Shown: one piece after another, positions 10,240-24,483 of the stretch
How positions within the stretch are numbered: position 1 is the first letter of the stretch
How the letters are laid out: every line of letters starts with the position of its first letter
DNA from: Prochilodus magdalenae
Lineage: Eukaryota > Chordata > Actinopteri > Characiformes > Prochilodontidae
NCBI GenBank assembly: GCA_024036415.1
Contig: JAMWET010003934.1
Location: 1,305,501-1,369,500 of the forward strand
Length of the DNA stretch: 64,000 bases
Direction: 5' to 3'
Position numbers and translations under genes: made by a program
The notes under the pieces: model-generated
What the model saw: only the letters and a program-made list of their open reading frames with translations
Database searches by the model: none
What the model was told of the DNA's origin: nothing

Positions 10240-11395
10240 GTGTGGGGGAATTTGTACTGGAGGTGTAATGATTGCAGACTATGGGTCTGTTTCTGTTTGA
10301 GGTTTATGCTAGGGTCTTCAGCCTTTAGGGTTGTTACTGCCTGACAGGCATGAGCCTCACGGTTGTTTTTGGCATTGTAAATCTCAGGCCAGCAGCTAAT
10401 TGGACAGTTTCTGTTGCAGTACCATGTTCTGTGGCATATGAGTCAGTTTATTAAGGAAGTTGTGCAAAATGTGGGCAAGTCCTTATGAGGCTCTAAGGCC
10501 TGCTGCCTTCGAGACAGTTTCTGTTGTATTGTATGAGGATTCAGAAGATGACTTTCTACCAAGAGTGTGTTATGACAGATAGTAGACCTTATTAATCACC
10601 TGTTTGAAACTAAAGTCTCATAGCAGTCAGGTGGCTAAGGTTAATAAACAGTAGAACAAATAAACTGGTGAGGAAGGTTATGGATTTATAGTCCTGTTCT
10701 AAATAAAAGACAGACGGGCATAACGGTCTGAAGAAATAAAAAACGATTATGTGATGCATCAGACTATGGGGCAGTTTCTGCATTTCTGTTTCTATGGGTA
10801 AAAGGCTATAATGCTTTTAACCTGTGGGACTGTTTATTAGTGCCCCCCATCCTTAGTTCCCCCAGCCTCAGATCTTATGCCTATAGAGCACCACCTGTTT
10901 TTGTTTTGGAAGGGTTGTAAGAGATCATCAATGCATCAAAATCACTGGGGTCATTTGCAGCTCTTCAGGTTCACTGTAGCAAACTGAGCTTGGTTCACTT
11001 GCATGCGAAACTCCTCTTAGACGTACAGCCTGTGAAACTGTTTCTGTTGAAAGGTATGTCTTTTTGAGATTTGTTACCAATGGGCCAGCTTCTGTTGGGG
11101 ATTACGAGACCCTAGCAGCTTCGTCCTGTGGGATGGTTTCTCTTGGAGAATATGAGGTGCTAAGAACTTTGACCTGTGGGGCAGCTTCTGTTTGCCTCAT
11201 TGAAAAATTGTGGGGCCTGCAGCCTATGGGGTACTTTTTGCTCAGGGCTAATGAGGGGTAAGGTCTCCAGCCTATGGGGTAGCCTCTGCTAGAGTTTGAG
11301 GATTCCAGTCTTGCAAAATATGTCCTGTGGTAATGAGCCTCTTGGGACTTAGGCCTCTGGGGCAGTTTCTGTTGGAGGCTACCCAGTGTCTTCCT
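10240..11395. repeat. Degenerate minisatellite, ~47 bp unit
   Basis: A phrase like CCTGTGGGGCAGTTTCTGTT followed by GGAGGNTATGAGG and CTAAGGCCT recurs many times. The best consecutive units, about 46-50 bp each, are near 11080, 11130, 11177, 11225 and 11273. Diverged units reach back to about 10240. Open frames on both strands here (65-104 codons) come from the repeat and are not genes. Confidence 0.75.
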
Positions 11396-11995
11396 CGCAT
11401 GAGCACATCCTGTCATTAGCCACTCCTCTGTGGCAGTCTTAAGTAGTTTGGGAACTGGGCATGGGCCAGATTCTAATGTTAGGGTTCCAGAGGGAGGCTA
11501 AGCCGTGCCAAGCAAGCACACGCATGCCCTAGTAACTGCAGGAATGAAAATGGTGTGGCTGCTGGCTAGCATGTTCATGAAGCAGAGTCTTCTGTGTTTT
11601 TTCCATTAGCTGGAATGGGACATGACTCTTTGAACATGGAATGTGGATGATTGAGAACATTGATTTGGTTTTGGGTGACCGTGTGTGTGGATGCGATCAC
11701 TTATATGTCTGTGTGTGGAGGAATTTGGTCTGGCTTCTGCATAACAGTGTGTTTCTTACATGTTTTCCTGTTTTAAAGTAATGCTTCTGTGGTTCTGGTC
11801 TGTATTGGATTTCTGTGTGTGTCTGTCTGTGTGTGTGTGTGTTTTATGAGCTGCTGTGAGTTATTGGGGCCCTTATGGACTCCCACCGCTCACCGAACTC
11901 CAAGGGAGAAGCTTCTGTCAGCATGGCTGGCCCAACACTAGCTTTCGTCAGCAGAATTTAGACAGATTCCTATCACTGCCAGCAATTTGGCCAAT

Positions 11996-12032
<37 letters not shown>

Positions 12033-13380
12033 TCCAGCAGTCTGATCGCTAGCCATAGCTTTGTGTGTATGTGTGGGAGTCTAAATCACTGACCTCACAG
12101 GGATTTGATTATATTGGTTGATGCATCATAAAATAAATGTTACTGTTATTTGATTTGATTATTCTGATTTTTAAACTTAATTTTTACTAAGCTTTTTCCA
12201 TTTACACCTAAATTTAAACCTTTCCCACACTTCAACTATTCATGAATTGTGATATTATAAATAGCAGTATGACGCACTCTAAGTCCACTCCAAAGTGGAA
12301 TAACCACCCAAGTGAAAGAGTACCACCACTTATGATATGTATGTGTATTATATACTTAATCTGCCTCTCTTTTTCTGTTAAGCAGGCAGTTTTTGTTATT
12401 ATGCTTTTAAGACAGGTATATGTAAATGAGCTCTACTCTGAGTTACCAACAGTTTTTGTATTAGTCATTCAAAGAGCAGTCCAGGGTGAAGCACTCTTTA
12501 TAACTTGGGTATGAGAGCTGAATGGGTGGAGATGAAGCCTTGTATGCTGAATAGGCAGATGAAGTGTAGTGTTTGTTCTTATGGCCTCACAAAACATTGA
12601 ATTAATTGGGCTGCTTAGTTTGCATATATGAACCATATATACCAAGAAATATATTGTATGTTTTAATCTTTTAACAGTGTTTACTACATCAAGCTCTTCA
12701 AATAAGCAACAGTGCAGTCCTAAAAGAACCCGATGGACACATTTATACACAGTCTGTATTGTATGTGCCAGCCTGTGTGCCAGTGAGGTTTGTTTAATTT
12801 CAGAGTGTTTGGAAAAGTGTAGGTCTAATAAATGCTGTATAAATAAAGGAGTTATTGTTTGACAGCTGGCAGGTGTTCAAACTGTTCATGACTCGTTCAA
12901 AGATAAGAAAAAGAAAAAAAAAGAAAAGTTCTCTAATGTAACACTCATCTGCCGGTGAAGCTGTGTTTTTTGCGGATACATTTTTGAAATAGCATGGGCA
13001 GTGCTGATATTCAGCCTGTCTGGATACAGCCGTCTGTCATCGGGACATTATTTTTACCTTTTCCTTTTTTTCCCCACCGTCTGCACAGTCGTATAACCCT
13101 CATGTTAGGGTTAGTGAAATGAACACTGTTTATCTTTGCATCTTACTGACAGATTAGAGAATGTTTTTGTTAAAGACGGCGCACCGATGTGGCGTTCTGG
13201 AAAGTAAGTGCAAGGGCCAGTGAATCTGGAGAGTTTTCTCAAACCTCCATTTAATTTATGAAAGGAAAAATGAACACATGACATGTCGTCTTTAAGGGGA
13301 CTGACAATGTGTATAGGTAGTAAGTGTAGTTCCATTCTCATAGGCCCTTTTAAAGACTTACACTCTTACACTTTTTTTAA
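11396..13380. other. Intron 2 stretch with a (CA)n run
   Basis: The only clear element is the (CA)n microsatellite at 11999-12028, preceded by a short (GT)n at about 11813-11842. Four open frames of 61-93 codons have no recognisable domains. Confidence 0.5.
11999..12028. repeat. (CA)n microsatellite
   Basis: A pure CA run of about 15 units. Confidence 0.95.
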
Positions 13381-13387
13381 AAGCTTA

Positions 13388-13725
13388 CACTCATTGGCCA
13401 CTTTATTAGAAACACCTACTATGTACTTCTACTCACCGGCCACTTTATTAGAAAGACTTACCCTGTGCTTCTGCTCCCTGGCCACATTATTAGAAATACC
13501 CGCATTACACTTTTACTTGCTGGCCACTTGATAAGAAACGCTAACCTTGTATTTACACTCACTGGCCACTTTATTAGAAACACCTACCATGTCTTTCTGC
13601 TTACTGGCCACTTAATTAGAAACACTACCGTGTCTTTCTGTTCACTGGCCACTTTATTAGAAAGACCTACTTTGTGCATCCACTCACTGGCCACTTTATT
13701 AGAAACACATACCTTGTACCACAGC
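13388..13725 (+). repeat. Tandem array of eight 42-bp units (GGCCACTTTATTAGAAACAC family)
   Basis: The phrase GGCCA starts at 13396, 13438, 13480, 13522, 13564, 13606, 13647 and 13689, a period of 42 bp with one 41-bp step. The unit is CACTGGCCACTTTATTAGAA then ACACCTACC-TGTACTTCTACT. Because 42 is a multiple of three, the array keeps reading frames open and yields a false 14-residue repeat protein. The same unit forms a second array at 59620-59925 and single copies near 54197, 56250 and 63950. Confidence 0.95.
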
Positions 13726-16700
13726 AATCTCGTTGTGGAGAAAGTCCTCACTAATGTTTTCCTGAGCATGCAGCAGGTATTGCAAACCATCATGTTCCTT
13801 ATCAACGCATGTGATGTGTCACTAATTGTTGCCCAAAACAGACCAGTTTATTGGTTCTATTGGAAGGTGTGAACTTGTTCTGTAAGGGCTTTGTAGTTTC
13901 TGTGAGGGAATTTCTATTTTTTTCCCCGGAGAGAGACGCTGAATAAGATAAACGATTTGCACGGTTTGTGTGATTGCTGTTTTACAGTAACATCATTCTA
14001 ATGCTAATTCGACTGGGGTTTATACAGATTGAGCAGTGGGATTAGCAGGAATGGCTGTTTTCCTGAATTGGGTGACATTTTCCCATAGCTGGGTAACACG
14101 GCGAATCTCCTCAGGTTCCCCTTGCTGATGTTTTATTATCTAAGGTGGAGATGGTAAAACGGTAGTTAATGTAAATTGTGAATGTGTTAGGACCGTGTTG
14201 TGCATTTGGATTGTATGCACATACTTCATATTGTAATGAATCATTCGTCCCGTAATAAAACCTAGCTTGTGTTCTGGCTTTCCTGAGACGTGATGTAGTT
14301 CTATGCGGAGCAAGTTGTACATTTGAGTAGTTGCTGTATTATATATAATGAACTTAATCAAGCAGGTCACAGACAGACTGACGTTAGCACTTCTAAATGA
14401 ACAGTGTTCAGAGTTCATAAACCTTATTTGACCTTCTTTTCCTGATGTAGGGCCAAAATTGTAAGCTATTTTAACAGGGAAACAGCAACAAACCATGAAG
14501 AAGTGATCAACCTTCCGTGCGGCGCCTTATTAGAGTCTGTAAACTGATGGAAACCGGCTCAGATTTTAGTTTTGCAGATTGTATCATTATTTGTTTCATG
14601 ATAGGAGATTAGGTGCTTGAGGTTATCTGGATGGTTTTTTCCTGCATGTCTTGGAGGGCGCTTTCGTTTCCTCGTACAGCGAGTTACTTTAATAGTAGAA
14701 CGGGTTTTTTTAACCTAACTGGAGTGGGGCTTTTTGGTCTGCATGAATGTGAAGAATGAGTAATGGCACGGGGTGGTGCACTTTTTACATGGCTGTAACT
14801 CTTTTTCCAAACAAGGTCACATCAACACTCCAGATTCCTTTGGGATTCTATCACTGGGTCTAGGTAAGCAAGCGGCTAGCGAGCTAATCTCTCCCTCTTC
14901 CTCTCCCTCTCCTTCCCTGTCTCCCTCACTGTCTCCCCCCGTCAGCTAGCTGCTGTCTGATCACAAGGGAAGTCTGGACCTTTATTTTTGGAAGGAAATT
15001 CTTCTTTTATTTGTTTTTCTCTGAGACTAATTACACTACAGTCCATAAGACATAGCAGAAGCTGAACTCATTAGCAATCATTGACTGCACACCCTGTTGC
15101 TGCAGCCATCTAAGGATAAGCACAGCTGATCTGTGCTAATGGATATTTTCGTGTGGTTTAGCTCTTAACACACACTTAACACGACTCAAACCGATGAGTC
15201 TGTGAAGACTGTTAACATGCTATCTACATGATTGTTAAAAATGGACCCCTAATGCTCGTTATCAGTGTCCGTAGTTTTATTTTTGCGGTCTACTACGTAG
15301 AATAGATTAATGTGCTTCAATGTCCTGTACACACTGTTTTTATTGTTAGAGCTCTTGTGTCCTTAAGCCCGCCTCTCGATGCACCCTGTGTGCTCTGATT
15401 GGTCAGTAGGTCTGGGGCAACTCAGAATAATCGCTCTCATTGGTAACATCGATAAATACACCGATTTGCATAACGTGCTTCACAAAGATGGCCGAGACTG
15501 CTGTAAACCCATGGTCTCACGGGTGTTTTAAACACTCACCCTGGGCATCTTATGTGTTCTGTGCTATGTGTATGTGAGACCTGACGATGAGGTGTTCTGT
15601 AAAGTGGAGATGGTTTATCACAGCAGTACAACTGCTATGCACAAGTACTGTGCTTTGTCAAGACGGGCTCACGTAAAATCTTTCCACACCTAGTCCATAT
15701 GACGTGTGTCAAAGAATCAGGGCGACCAGAGCTCTGTTGTTACAGTTGTAACCCAAACAAATGTACATCAGGATGGCGGGAGAATCGTTTCACTTGCAGA
15801 AGAAAGACAGGAAGCTCATATAACATGCAAACACTCACTATAAACATGCAGAGGTCAAAGAAACTATAGCGGAGCAGCTGAAAGGCAATGAATAATGATG
15901 AGTAATGTTACAGCAACTGTATACAGCCGCGGTTCATTCACTACTTCATAACGAGAAGCAGAGCGGAATTCCACCACTGACCCTCAGAAACACCTACAGA
16001 ATCACTCGCTCAGCCTCAGCTGCTGTAAGAGGCAGGGAACCTGTTGACTGTTTTGTAGAATGGGTTGTACCCAGTTTGGTTTAGTTGTGGTACATTTTCA
16101 GAGTATTCAAATACACTCAGATGTGCTAAATGGTGTGAAAGCACCACTATGCTAAAATGGCCTTTGCTGAAAAATGTTTCTGTATGTAGTAAACACTTCA
16201 AAGTCGATTTCTAACTGTGTCTTTCGGCCCCTGTTAAAAGCAGTTTCTGCTGTTGCGGTGTAATGTAACATTGCACCATACATCATCTAACATTGTTTCA
16301 GCCGTTTTATATTTTTCTGTTTACTTTGTTACTTTAATGGCTGAATATGAGTGAGAGACTAACTAAAACAAACATCACGGCCTGTAAGTGCTCATCATTT
16401 CCTTGTACTGAATTGATGCACCAATCAGTCATTACCTTAACATTTGAATTTAGAGTTTAAGTGATAATATTGATACTCCATTTCAGGTACAGGGTTGTGT
16501 TACATACAGTGATGAAATTAAACTGTCACAACATTTTAAATTTGTGGTCCAGTATTTTCCTGATCAGACATCTGACAATACAGCAGTGATGTGGAAAGTA
16601 GATAATAATACTAATAATAATAACTGATGAATTGATACATTTAGAAATGAATCAAATAAATAAATAAATAAGCAAGTAAACTTTGGGTGCAACCCTGTTG

Positions 16701-17910
16701 GTAAAATCACACACTCTCTGTTGTGTTGGTTCGGTCCCAGGCTGGCTGGTAGGCAGAAATAATATTACAAGAGGATGTCATTTTGTAACAAAGGAATTTC
16801 AAGAAGGAGTTTCAGGCAGCTGAGGAAAATGTTTTTTGTGTGGGAGAGAGTATCTCTGTGTGTCTACACATGCACAACAAGTTACTTAACACAGTAAAGG
16901 AAAGTAAAAAACAAGGAAGGTGTAATAGATCCCCTTTGAAAACAAGGAAGAAAGTGGTCTCGTTGAGGAGGTGTGCCTTGCTGAGCATTCTCCCAGTCCC
17001 AAGGGTCGTGGTCATAGATAAAAGGATGTAGCGTAAACTTGGAACCATTGGGTGTCGTGTGTCTTTAGAGATGGATGCAGCATGACCATATAAGCAGACA
17101 TCCGTATCAATCAACCCGTGTTATATTTTTGTATCTGAGAGCTGGGCAGTGAAAGTAAACCTGCACCCTTTACAGATCTCTCCTCTAAACGTCTAGACCA
17201 CTCTTTGTAAAGTCTCCCCCTGTTCCAGTGCAAAACGGTCTATGTGAAAATGTGCAGGGTATGAAGTTCACAGAGATTGTATCAGGCGGTGAAACACGCT
17301 GCCTCCTGTGGCTTTTCTTCAACAGAATGACGCAGGCGTCCGTCCACTCTTGTTAGCGGGCTGCTAGCTGAAGCGTGATGTGCTACCATCCATTAATCCG
17401 TCTCATTAAATCAGCACACTTTGTCGAGGAGGCGGAATGTACTCAAAAAAAATCTGGCCTGTTGTTTTGGAGCCGCCTGCAACCTTCTCGTCGTATGTGA
17501 GCTAAACTGTGTTTCATTTAGCTGTTTAATCTCTTCAGACAGCGCACACTGACCGATACTGTGCTGTACCTGCTTCAGGACCGCTTTCACTTAATGCACC
17601 ATGACGTCGTGCAGGAAGCTGTCATTAAGGAAACACATTTGAAATGTAAATCTGAGTTTCCTTTGTTTCCTCTGACGTTCACTTCTGTGGATTGGATTGT
17701 TTTTCAGCAGACCTTTGTAGCTGAGGACATTTCTCTACCATCATGGGGGATGGGTTTAATATTCTGCAATCACTACAGGAGTAATTTAAAACTACTGGTA
17801 CTATTAATTACAAAATCTGTACCACTGTATAATGGTATTCATTAATCGAATTACATTACTAAATATGCTACCTGGATTAGGTGTGTCATAGGCCTGTATC
17901 TGTGTAACGA
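13726..17910. other. Intron 2 stretch without recognised features
   Basis: No exon, RNA gene or large repeat was recognised. It has short simple sequences only (CT-rich at about 14885-14945, an ATA/ATAA run near 16605-16670). Open frames of 60-118 codons lack recognisable motifs. Confidence 0.45.
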
Positions 17911-17914
17911 GATT

Positions 17915-18300
17915 GTCTTGTATTTAATTTGTCTAGCTCCTGCTTACGTCACAGAATGCCTCTCCGTTTGTGTTCCAACTCGTGATCTTAGATCTGCAGA
18001 ATACTGGCTTTCTGCAAACACCTTCCCTAAAATACAGAACACATGGAGAGACTTTTGCATTTATTTGGCTTCTGAACTGTGGAACCATATTCCTGCTTTC
18101 TTATACAGTTAAACGTCAGGTTTAGGAGAAGTTCATAAACAATATGTACCGAGCTTAATACAAACAAAATCTTCTTGTCGTACAAATAAAGTGTCACTGG
18201 CTTATGATTTTAAATTAATACGCATAGTTTCCTTGCTGTTGACAAAGAAGCACTTTGAGCTGATAGTAGGATGAAAAGTGCTGTATAAAGATGATGATGA
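17915..18300 (+). mobile_element. 3' relic of a CR1/L2-type LINE
   Basis: The frame at 17918-18112 reads like the C-terminal part of a LINE ORF2: a LAPAYVTECL block, then VPTRDLRSAEYWL, then a WRDFCIYLASELWNHIPAF block, which matches the usual order of APPYI-, R-LRS- and A-LWN-LP blocks. Downstream, AGCACTTTGAGCTGATAG and AAAAGTGCTGTATAA (about 18250-18288) resemble the 3' UTR end of such elements, followed by ATG and ATT simple repeats. The ORF is truncated and degraded. Confidence 0.7.
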
Positions 18301-18306
18301 TGATGA

Positions 18307-18307
18307 A

Positions 18308-18350
<43 letters not shown>

Positions 18351-18352
18351 GT
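18307..18352. repeat. (ATT)n microsatellite at LINE tail
   Basis: About 14 ATT units directly follow the LINE 3' end, probably the remains of its tail. Confidence 0.95.
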
Positions 18353-19309
18353 TATTACTATTACTGTCGTTAACCTTTTGTGAAACATGTTGAGGAAATC
18401 AGTATTGAACTGTGTAAGTATAATGTTCCTGATAATTTGTTTTTCTTGTAGTGCACGTCAATAATAATTTACATTTAGCATACATAATTTAATTTACCGT
18501 TCCCTTCCAGATTTTTACATTTGCAGTCGATGCAGAAATGCTCTATTAACTTGTGTCTGTGTCTGTATTATCATTTCTTTCCAAGTTATAGCTCTTATAA
18601 TTATAGCCTAATTGAAATCATATATAATGGCCATTAGCATTTAGAATGAGCTTTTAGCATGATGTCACTTGTAGGCTGCTAAGGGAAAGACTCATCATTA
18701 TGCTTTATTTAACTTAATAATCTTATAAATTAACCAGTCTTGCCTAATACATGACCTGATCAGCCTAATCTCTGTCTGACACAAATTCATGTAGTGCCAA
18801 CACTCATTACTCAGGACCTGCCGGTTCACTTCTATAAAAATGAGTTTTGAACCAGCAGGGTTTCCTCTGTTTGGGTAAAGCGTGTTGAACTTGAATTCTA
18901 ATGAATTAAAGGTAATGGCTACTATTTATCATAATGCAAATGGAATCATGCTATATATCGACTACCACTTTCCATTAATTGTTCTGTGCCTGTGTTTGCC
19001 TGTGCGTGTGTGTGTACGTCTGTATGTTTGAATTGGCTTTTATGTTTACATGAGAAATGTCTCTTTGCTGTGTCAGTGATAGAATGACGCACTGCTGAAG
19101 TCTGACTATTCGTTCATTAGTTCAGATCAGTTGCTTTTGATACACGTGCGTTTTTGTGCAATGTCAGGATGTGATGCCAGACAGTGTTCCATATATATTA
19201 GGTAAGTACTACTCCTCATGAGCCCAGGTGAGGTGCTGTGCCTGGTGTTGTGGTCTTAATAGAGGCTCTCTGTTGGGTCTTCTCCTCGCAGGAATGTAGA
19301 TCATAAGTG

Positions 19310-19312
<3 letters not shown>

Positions 19313-19342
<30 letters not shown>
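19313..19342. repeat. (AT)n microsatellite
   Basis: A perfect AT run of about 15 units. Confidence 0.95.
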
Positions 19343-19348
<6 letters not shown>

Positions 19349-22300
19349 TGGCTCTAAATAATAGAGTTGCTTTTTTCAGTATTAGGGATTTTAGAAAGTA
19401 GTGACAGTTCTCCCAACAATATACCAAGACAAATATGTAGATTAACGCTTACACACTTCCATATGACCTCCAACTCCCTGGAAAAACAATTGGATGTATA
19501 ATTGTGAGTGTGGTTTCTTGCTCAAATCAATAAAGGTTCTTTGGTATCAGTGGGTAGCTTGTTAGCTCAGAATGCCAAGACATGAAAGCCAGGGTTATGT
19601 AAGCTCCTGTTGTGAGGAATTCCACAGTTTTGTAGAGGAGAGAGGAAAAAAAGAGAAGAAAATAGTCTTAGTTTCCAGATTAGCGCTCCATTAAACTACT
19701 GCTATTTGCCTGGGAACGTTTAGGGTCTGTGGGTTCAGCTGTTGGTGGACTGTTCTTATGGGACATCATCAGTGTAAAAGTTATTTAGTCATAACCACGC
19801 AACCAACCCTAAAATAATAAAACAGTAAACACACCAGCCTGTCTGTGCTGAAGGATAGAGACTGTATGTTGTAGAATATTTGTGAATGGTCCTGCTGACT
19901 TGAATCATCATCCATGTTGAAATCCTTTGTTTCGAATGCAACAATGGTCATTTTATTAAAATGGTTTAACCATCAATGTTGTTACTAGCAAACCAATAAT
20001 AACACTACAGAAACTTTACCAGATGTTTCAGTAGTGAAAATAAAGCAAATGTTGAGCAGAACTCAAAACACTAGCCTGTACAAAACTAGCAAACCCAACT
20101 TGGAGCAGTTGTACACACATAAAACCATAACATATATTAAACACTTGAATCAAAATAATGAAAGCTATTATGCTGGGTCATTTTACATGCCTCCAAAGTT
20201 CACTCATAGAAGTTGCATTTTTCATAATGGCTCTGCTTCTCATAATGGCTCTGAACTCATTGATCTCTGTATTTTAGAAGCATTTTTTAACTGCAGTTTC
20301 TCTTTAGGGTTTTTTCCTTCCTCAGCCTTCCTAATCCTTCCTCATCCCCCTATATCTGCTCTTCTGAAAAACGGATAACGTATCTAATGGCTGTTTTGCC
20401 TGGGAATGACTGTGCATAGATTCAGATGTGTATTCCCCTCTTCCTTCCTCTGAGCGTTTAGCGTTGCGTCAGGTTGAATGAATTTTTATTTCTTGCGTGC
20501 CTACCTGGTCATAACTTCTGCGGAATGCCTCTCTATGTTGTCTCCATGGACACGGTTTGGACTTTAATCCCTGAGCTGAAGGTGGTGTGATATTATAACA
20601 CAGACATAAACACGCTTCACACGTCACCTCTGCAGTGTGACCTGCTGGGTCATCAGAATGCAGTGACCTTAAAGAACCCAGTTACATTAGTTCAGCTAGC
20701 ATATTTACATGCCTGCGTTGCTGTTAATGATAAAGGAATAGTTAACTCCGAGATGTACTTTATCCTCAAATGTAGTCCGGCAGCCAACGCACGTTTGGTG
20801 TCTGAGGATGGCTTTTTAAGGTTTACACTGCGGCTAATGTGGCTAAGAAGACATGGAAGGTTATTAAATGGTAATGAATTTTTAAGACTGAACTTTGGAT
20901 ATTTTAAAGAATATTGCAGATTTCTTAAAATAAAAAGCGTTTTTTTTGTTTTTGGCACAGGAAAATAAATAACAGTCCGTAACGGGACTGGAAAGTAGTG
21001 AAAAGGTGCATTGTAATGTGTTATGCACAGCCAAACAAACCACACTGGAACAGTTTGCTGTTAAATGCATACATCTGTATGTCACATCACCTAAGACTGT
21101 TAGTTTATTTTTTTATTTGTTATTTATTTATTGTTTTTTACATAAATGATTAACTAGCTTCACAGATCATTTTCTCAGGTGGTCTGGGATGTTTGCACAA
21201 TGCTGTATGTGTGCGGTGTTAAATTTTGCAGGCTTTATAGCGATTAGATCTCTTTTATCCTTTTTATGCAAATGCTTCTCCTGTATTTCAGGCCTGCTGA
21301 TTGATTTCAGCCTGACTGGTCCACTTTTACACAATCCTGGCATCCGTCCACTCTTCCGGCCTCTAGAGTTACACACCCCGATCTAATCACACACTCCGAT
21401 CCCTGAACACACTGTGAGCATTTCAACCCGCCGTGTGTTAACCCTAAGGAGGCCTCTCTTTCTCTATTGCCCTTAGCTGGTAGTTCTAAGCCAGTGTTAA
21501 CAGTCATGATGTAGTTTATATGAATCGTTTCTGGCTCATGCTTCATTCATGCTGAAGTGGGAGAATGGTGTTCAAATGTTCGAAAGTGTCGACCCATAAC
21601 ACATTAGAGTTTGTAATAAGGCCTGACCGGAATGTGTTGGCTGATATCAGCCAATGCTGGCAAGTCGCAGTTTTAACAAGTTTATTGAATTGATGACATG
21701 CCACAGACAGAGCAGTACATTAACAAAACATGATACAGTGAGGAGCCAATTGAGGAGTGTCAGTTACTTACTATTTAACTATTTAACAGTAGTACAGACT
21801 GAGCAAGTGAATCTGAACACACAACACCGTCACGGTTTTTAAAAAAAACATCATTGTTTCAGGATTCTGTTCAATCTGGCAACACCGGTCTAGTTGTCTG
21901 TACAGTAGTAAGTGATGACGAAACATTTTCTTAAAAGTGAAAACAGCAATCAATCAAACCTCTCAAATCCGCTTGCTCTAGGCCTAGCCATGACTAGCTA
22001 GATAGCAAGCAAGCTACAGAAGTGGGAAACCTATTTGGGCTGGACCTAATACTGTTAAGACTAACACTACAAAAGGAGAAATCCTTTATGTTTCATTTTT
22101 ACAGGTATTTGAATGTTTTATAAACAAAATCAGAAATGCAGATTGATTCAGTACCTGTTGATGCAGTTTAACCGCATAATTACATGCCAATAATTCAGCA
22201 CAACTGAGGAGTTACCCACGTTTTACCTCCTAACAGCAATAACAAAGGTTAATGGGAAAGGTTAAAGGTCATGGGTAAGATGAGGTGTTGACATTATGCA

Positions 22301-22634
22301 ACGAATCTGGAATGTCACCTTTACTGCTTTGAGAAAACAACATCAGCAACGGCTGTAAACAGAAAGCTGTAAGCCTGCGGCTGAGGAATGCTGATGGCGC
22401 TTTCACTCTTGTATCAGTGCACTCACCTTTCTCCACCCTTTCTCTCTGTGTTTAGCGTTGGCGTTCTCTGTGTAGCCAAGACACCGCCTTGTGTTCATTT
22501 ACAGATCAGACCTCTGATAAGGAGCTCCAAAGTTATTTTGGAAACAGTATCTGATACAAATGCTCAACCATTTCCACATTCCTTCTAGAAACCACACCTC
22601 ACCAGGAACATGACTATGATAATATTAATTAGTT

Positions 22635-22666
22635 AAAAAAAAAAAAATAATAATATAACGGTTTTG

Positions 22667-22698
<32 letters not shown>

Positions 22699-22750
22699 TT
22701 TTATTTATTTTTTTTATTTATTTATTTATTCATTTATTTATTCATTTTAT
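22635..22750. repeat. Compound A/T-rich simple repeat
   Basis: A poly(A) run, then (ATT)n, then TTTA/TTTATTCA tetranucleotide-type repeats. Confidence 0.9.
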
Positions 22751-24313
22751 TATGAGTAGTAGTATTATGAAAAAGGGATTACAAAGTATTCTTTGGGTAA
22801 TGCCACCCTTAACATCCATAATTATAAAGAGAGATATTCAGGTGAAGAACCTTTTTCTACAGAGTTGTCTATGTAGCATACAGTTAACATTCTCTAGAGG
22901 GAATAAAAATAAATAAATAAATGAATAGATAAAAGGCATACATTTGTATATCAGTTTATTTACAGTGTATATGTGTTATGTTTCAGTTCCTATTCAGTAT
23001 GTCAGTTTCAGATTTCAGTATAAAATGTCAGAGGTTACATTAAATAACACGGTACATGTCAAGGCCTGTGCGGTATACATCAGTTTATTTAGAATATATA
23101 AGTTCCTCAGTGTAATTATGAAGACATGGCACCAGATTACAGCTTTTAGACTCTTTCATTTGAGTTGAATTGAGGGGTTGAGGAGAAACTGCTGGTAGAA
23201 TCGTAATGGCTTTCAAGATGTTAGCAGGGATTCCCCTGAGGGCAAACACTGAGGGGAAGCCTGAGAGCGCCTTTCTGTTCCGGAAAGTGGAGCTGGTCCC
23301 CTCGGAGTGAGTGCGCAAAGGATCAGCTCCGCTTCCGGCGGTATTGAGCGACAGTGTCCGCGCTACCGGCCGGAACAATGCCCTAATCCTGCCCTCCGTT
23401 AGCCTCTTTGCTGTGGGGATTTATCCTGTTGGTTTAGCAGAGGAACAGCATGGAAGCCCGCAGTCACCACATTAAAGCACGTTCTCCACTACTGACTCAG
23501 AACAATGCACATGATTTATTTTATTTCCACAGCCCTTGATGACTCGCTTGTTTATTCCAGAATCAAGTTCTGAAGAGATGTAGCTGTTGACAGTGAGGTT
23601 TACTGGCAGGTCCTGTTATAAGGAGGGTTTGGGGTTTTTAGGACATGATTTCTCCGCAAGATGTGGATAAATAACCGAGGCCTCTACATTACAACTCTTC
23701 GTCAAAGAGTACATATCAAGTGTCATACACGGAAGGCTGTCCCTGATTGGTTGGAAGCTCAGCTCTGATTGGTCATAGAGCAGTTCATGATCTGATATCA
23801 CAATTCTGACATGCCCTGGAGCAGGTGAGCCATAAGTGATGCAGTCCTGTTGATGAAGTACTCTTTTCTTTTGCTTTTACTTGCCAAAAGCTTTGCTAGA
23901 CAATTAGCAGTTAGCATCTTTTTTAACATTGACATGATCAACGTGGGACTGACAGACTGCCGATGGGAATAAGAGACCTGCATTTTCCTGTAGCTTACTA
24001 AAAGCTAATCATTGAGTTTCTAGCTAGCTAACTTGTACATAGTAAAGCCGAAAGTAAAGTTAGTTCTACCATCTAATTCGGCTTATGGCTGACCATGCAC
24101 ATCCCTATCTCTTCATATGTTCATTTATAAGTGGGTTATTAAGAATTATAGACAGTAAACACTTAATATTTGCTGCTTTCAGGGTTCATTTTGCATTTTA
24201 TTTAATTCCCAAGATATCTAGTATTTAATTTAGTTTTATATTCAGCATCTTTCTCTGAAATTGAATTGGCCATATTGTCTTGCAGCATCTACCATTTACA
24301 GGTCCTGTAAGAC

Positions 24314-24483
<170 letters not shown>

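Larger units (their letters stand above)
18353..24310. other. Intron 2 stretch with simple repeats only
   Basis: It contains an (AT)n at 19313-19342 and an A/T-rich compound repeat at 22635-22750. I recognise no exon or RNA gene. CG-rich DNA at about 23260-23390 stands out from its surroundings but shows no coding frame I trust. Confidence 0.45.

Noticed and set aside
13388..13725. CRISPR-like array of regular repeats
   Set aside because: Repeats are contiguous 42 bp units without unique spacers, in a vertebrate genome; it is a tandem repeat.
13283..13872. Two overlapping frames with a 14-residue repeat that look like a repeat protein
   Set aside because: They arise because the DNA repeat is 42 bp, a multiple of three. 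The same family sits elsewhere with broken frames, and no gene signals are present.
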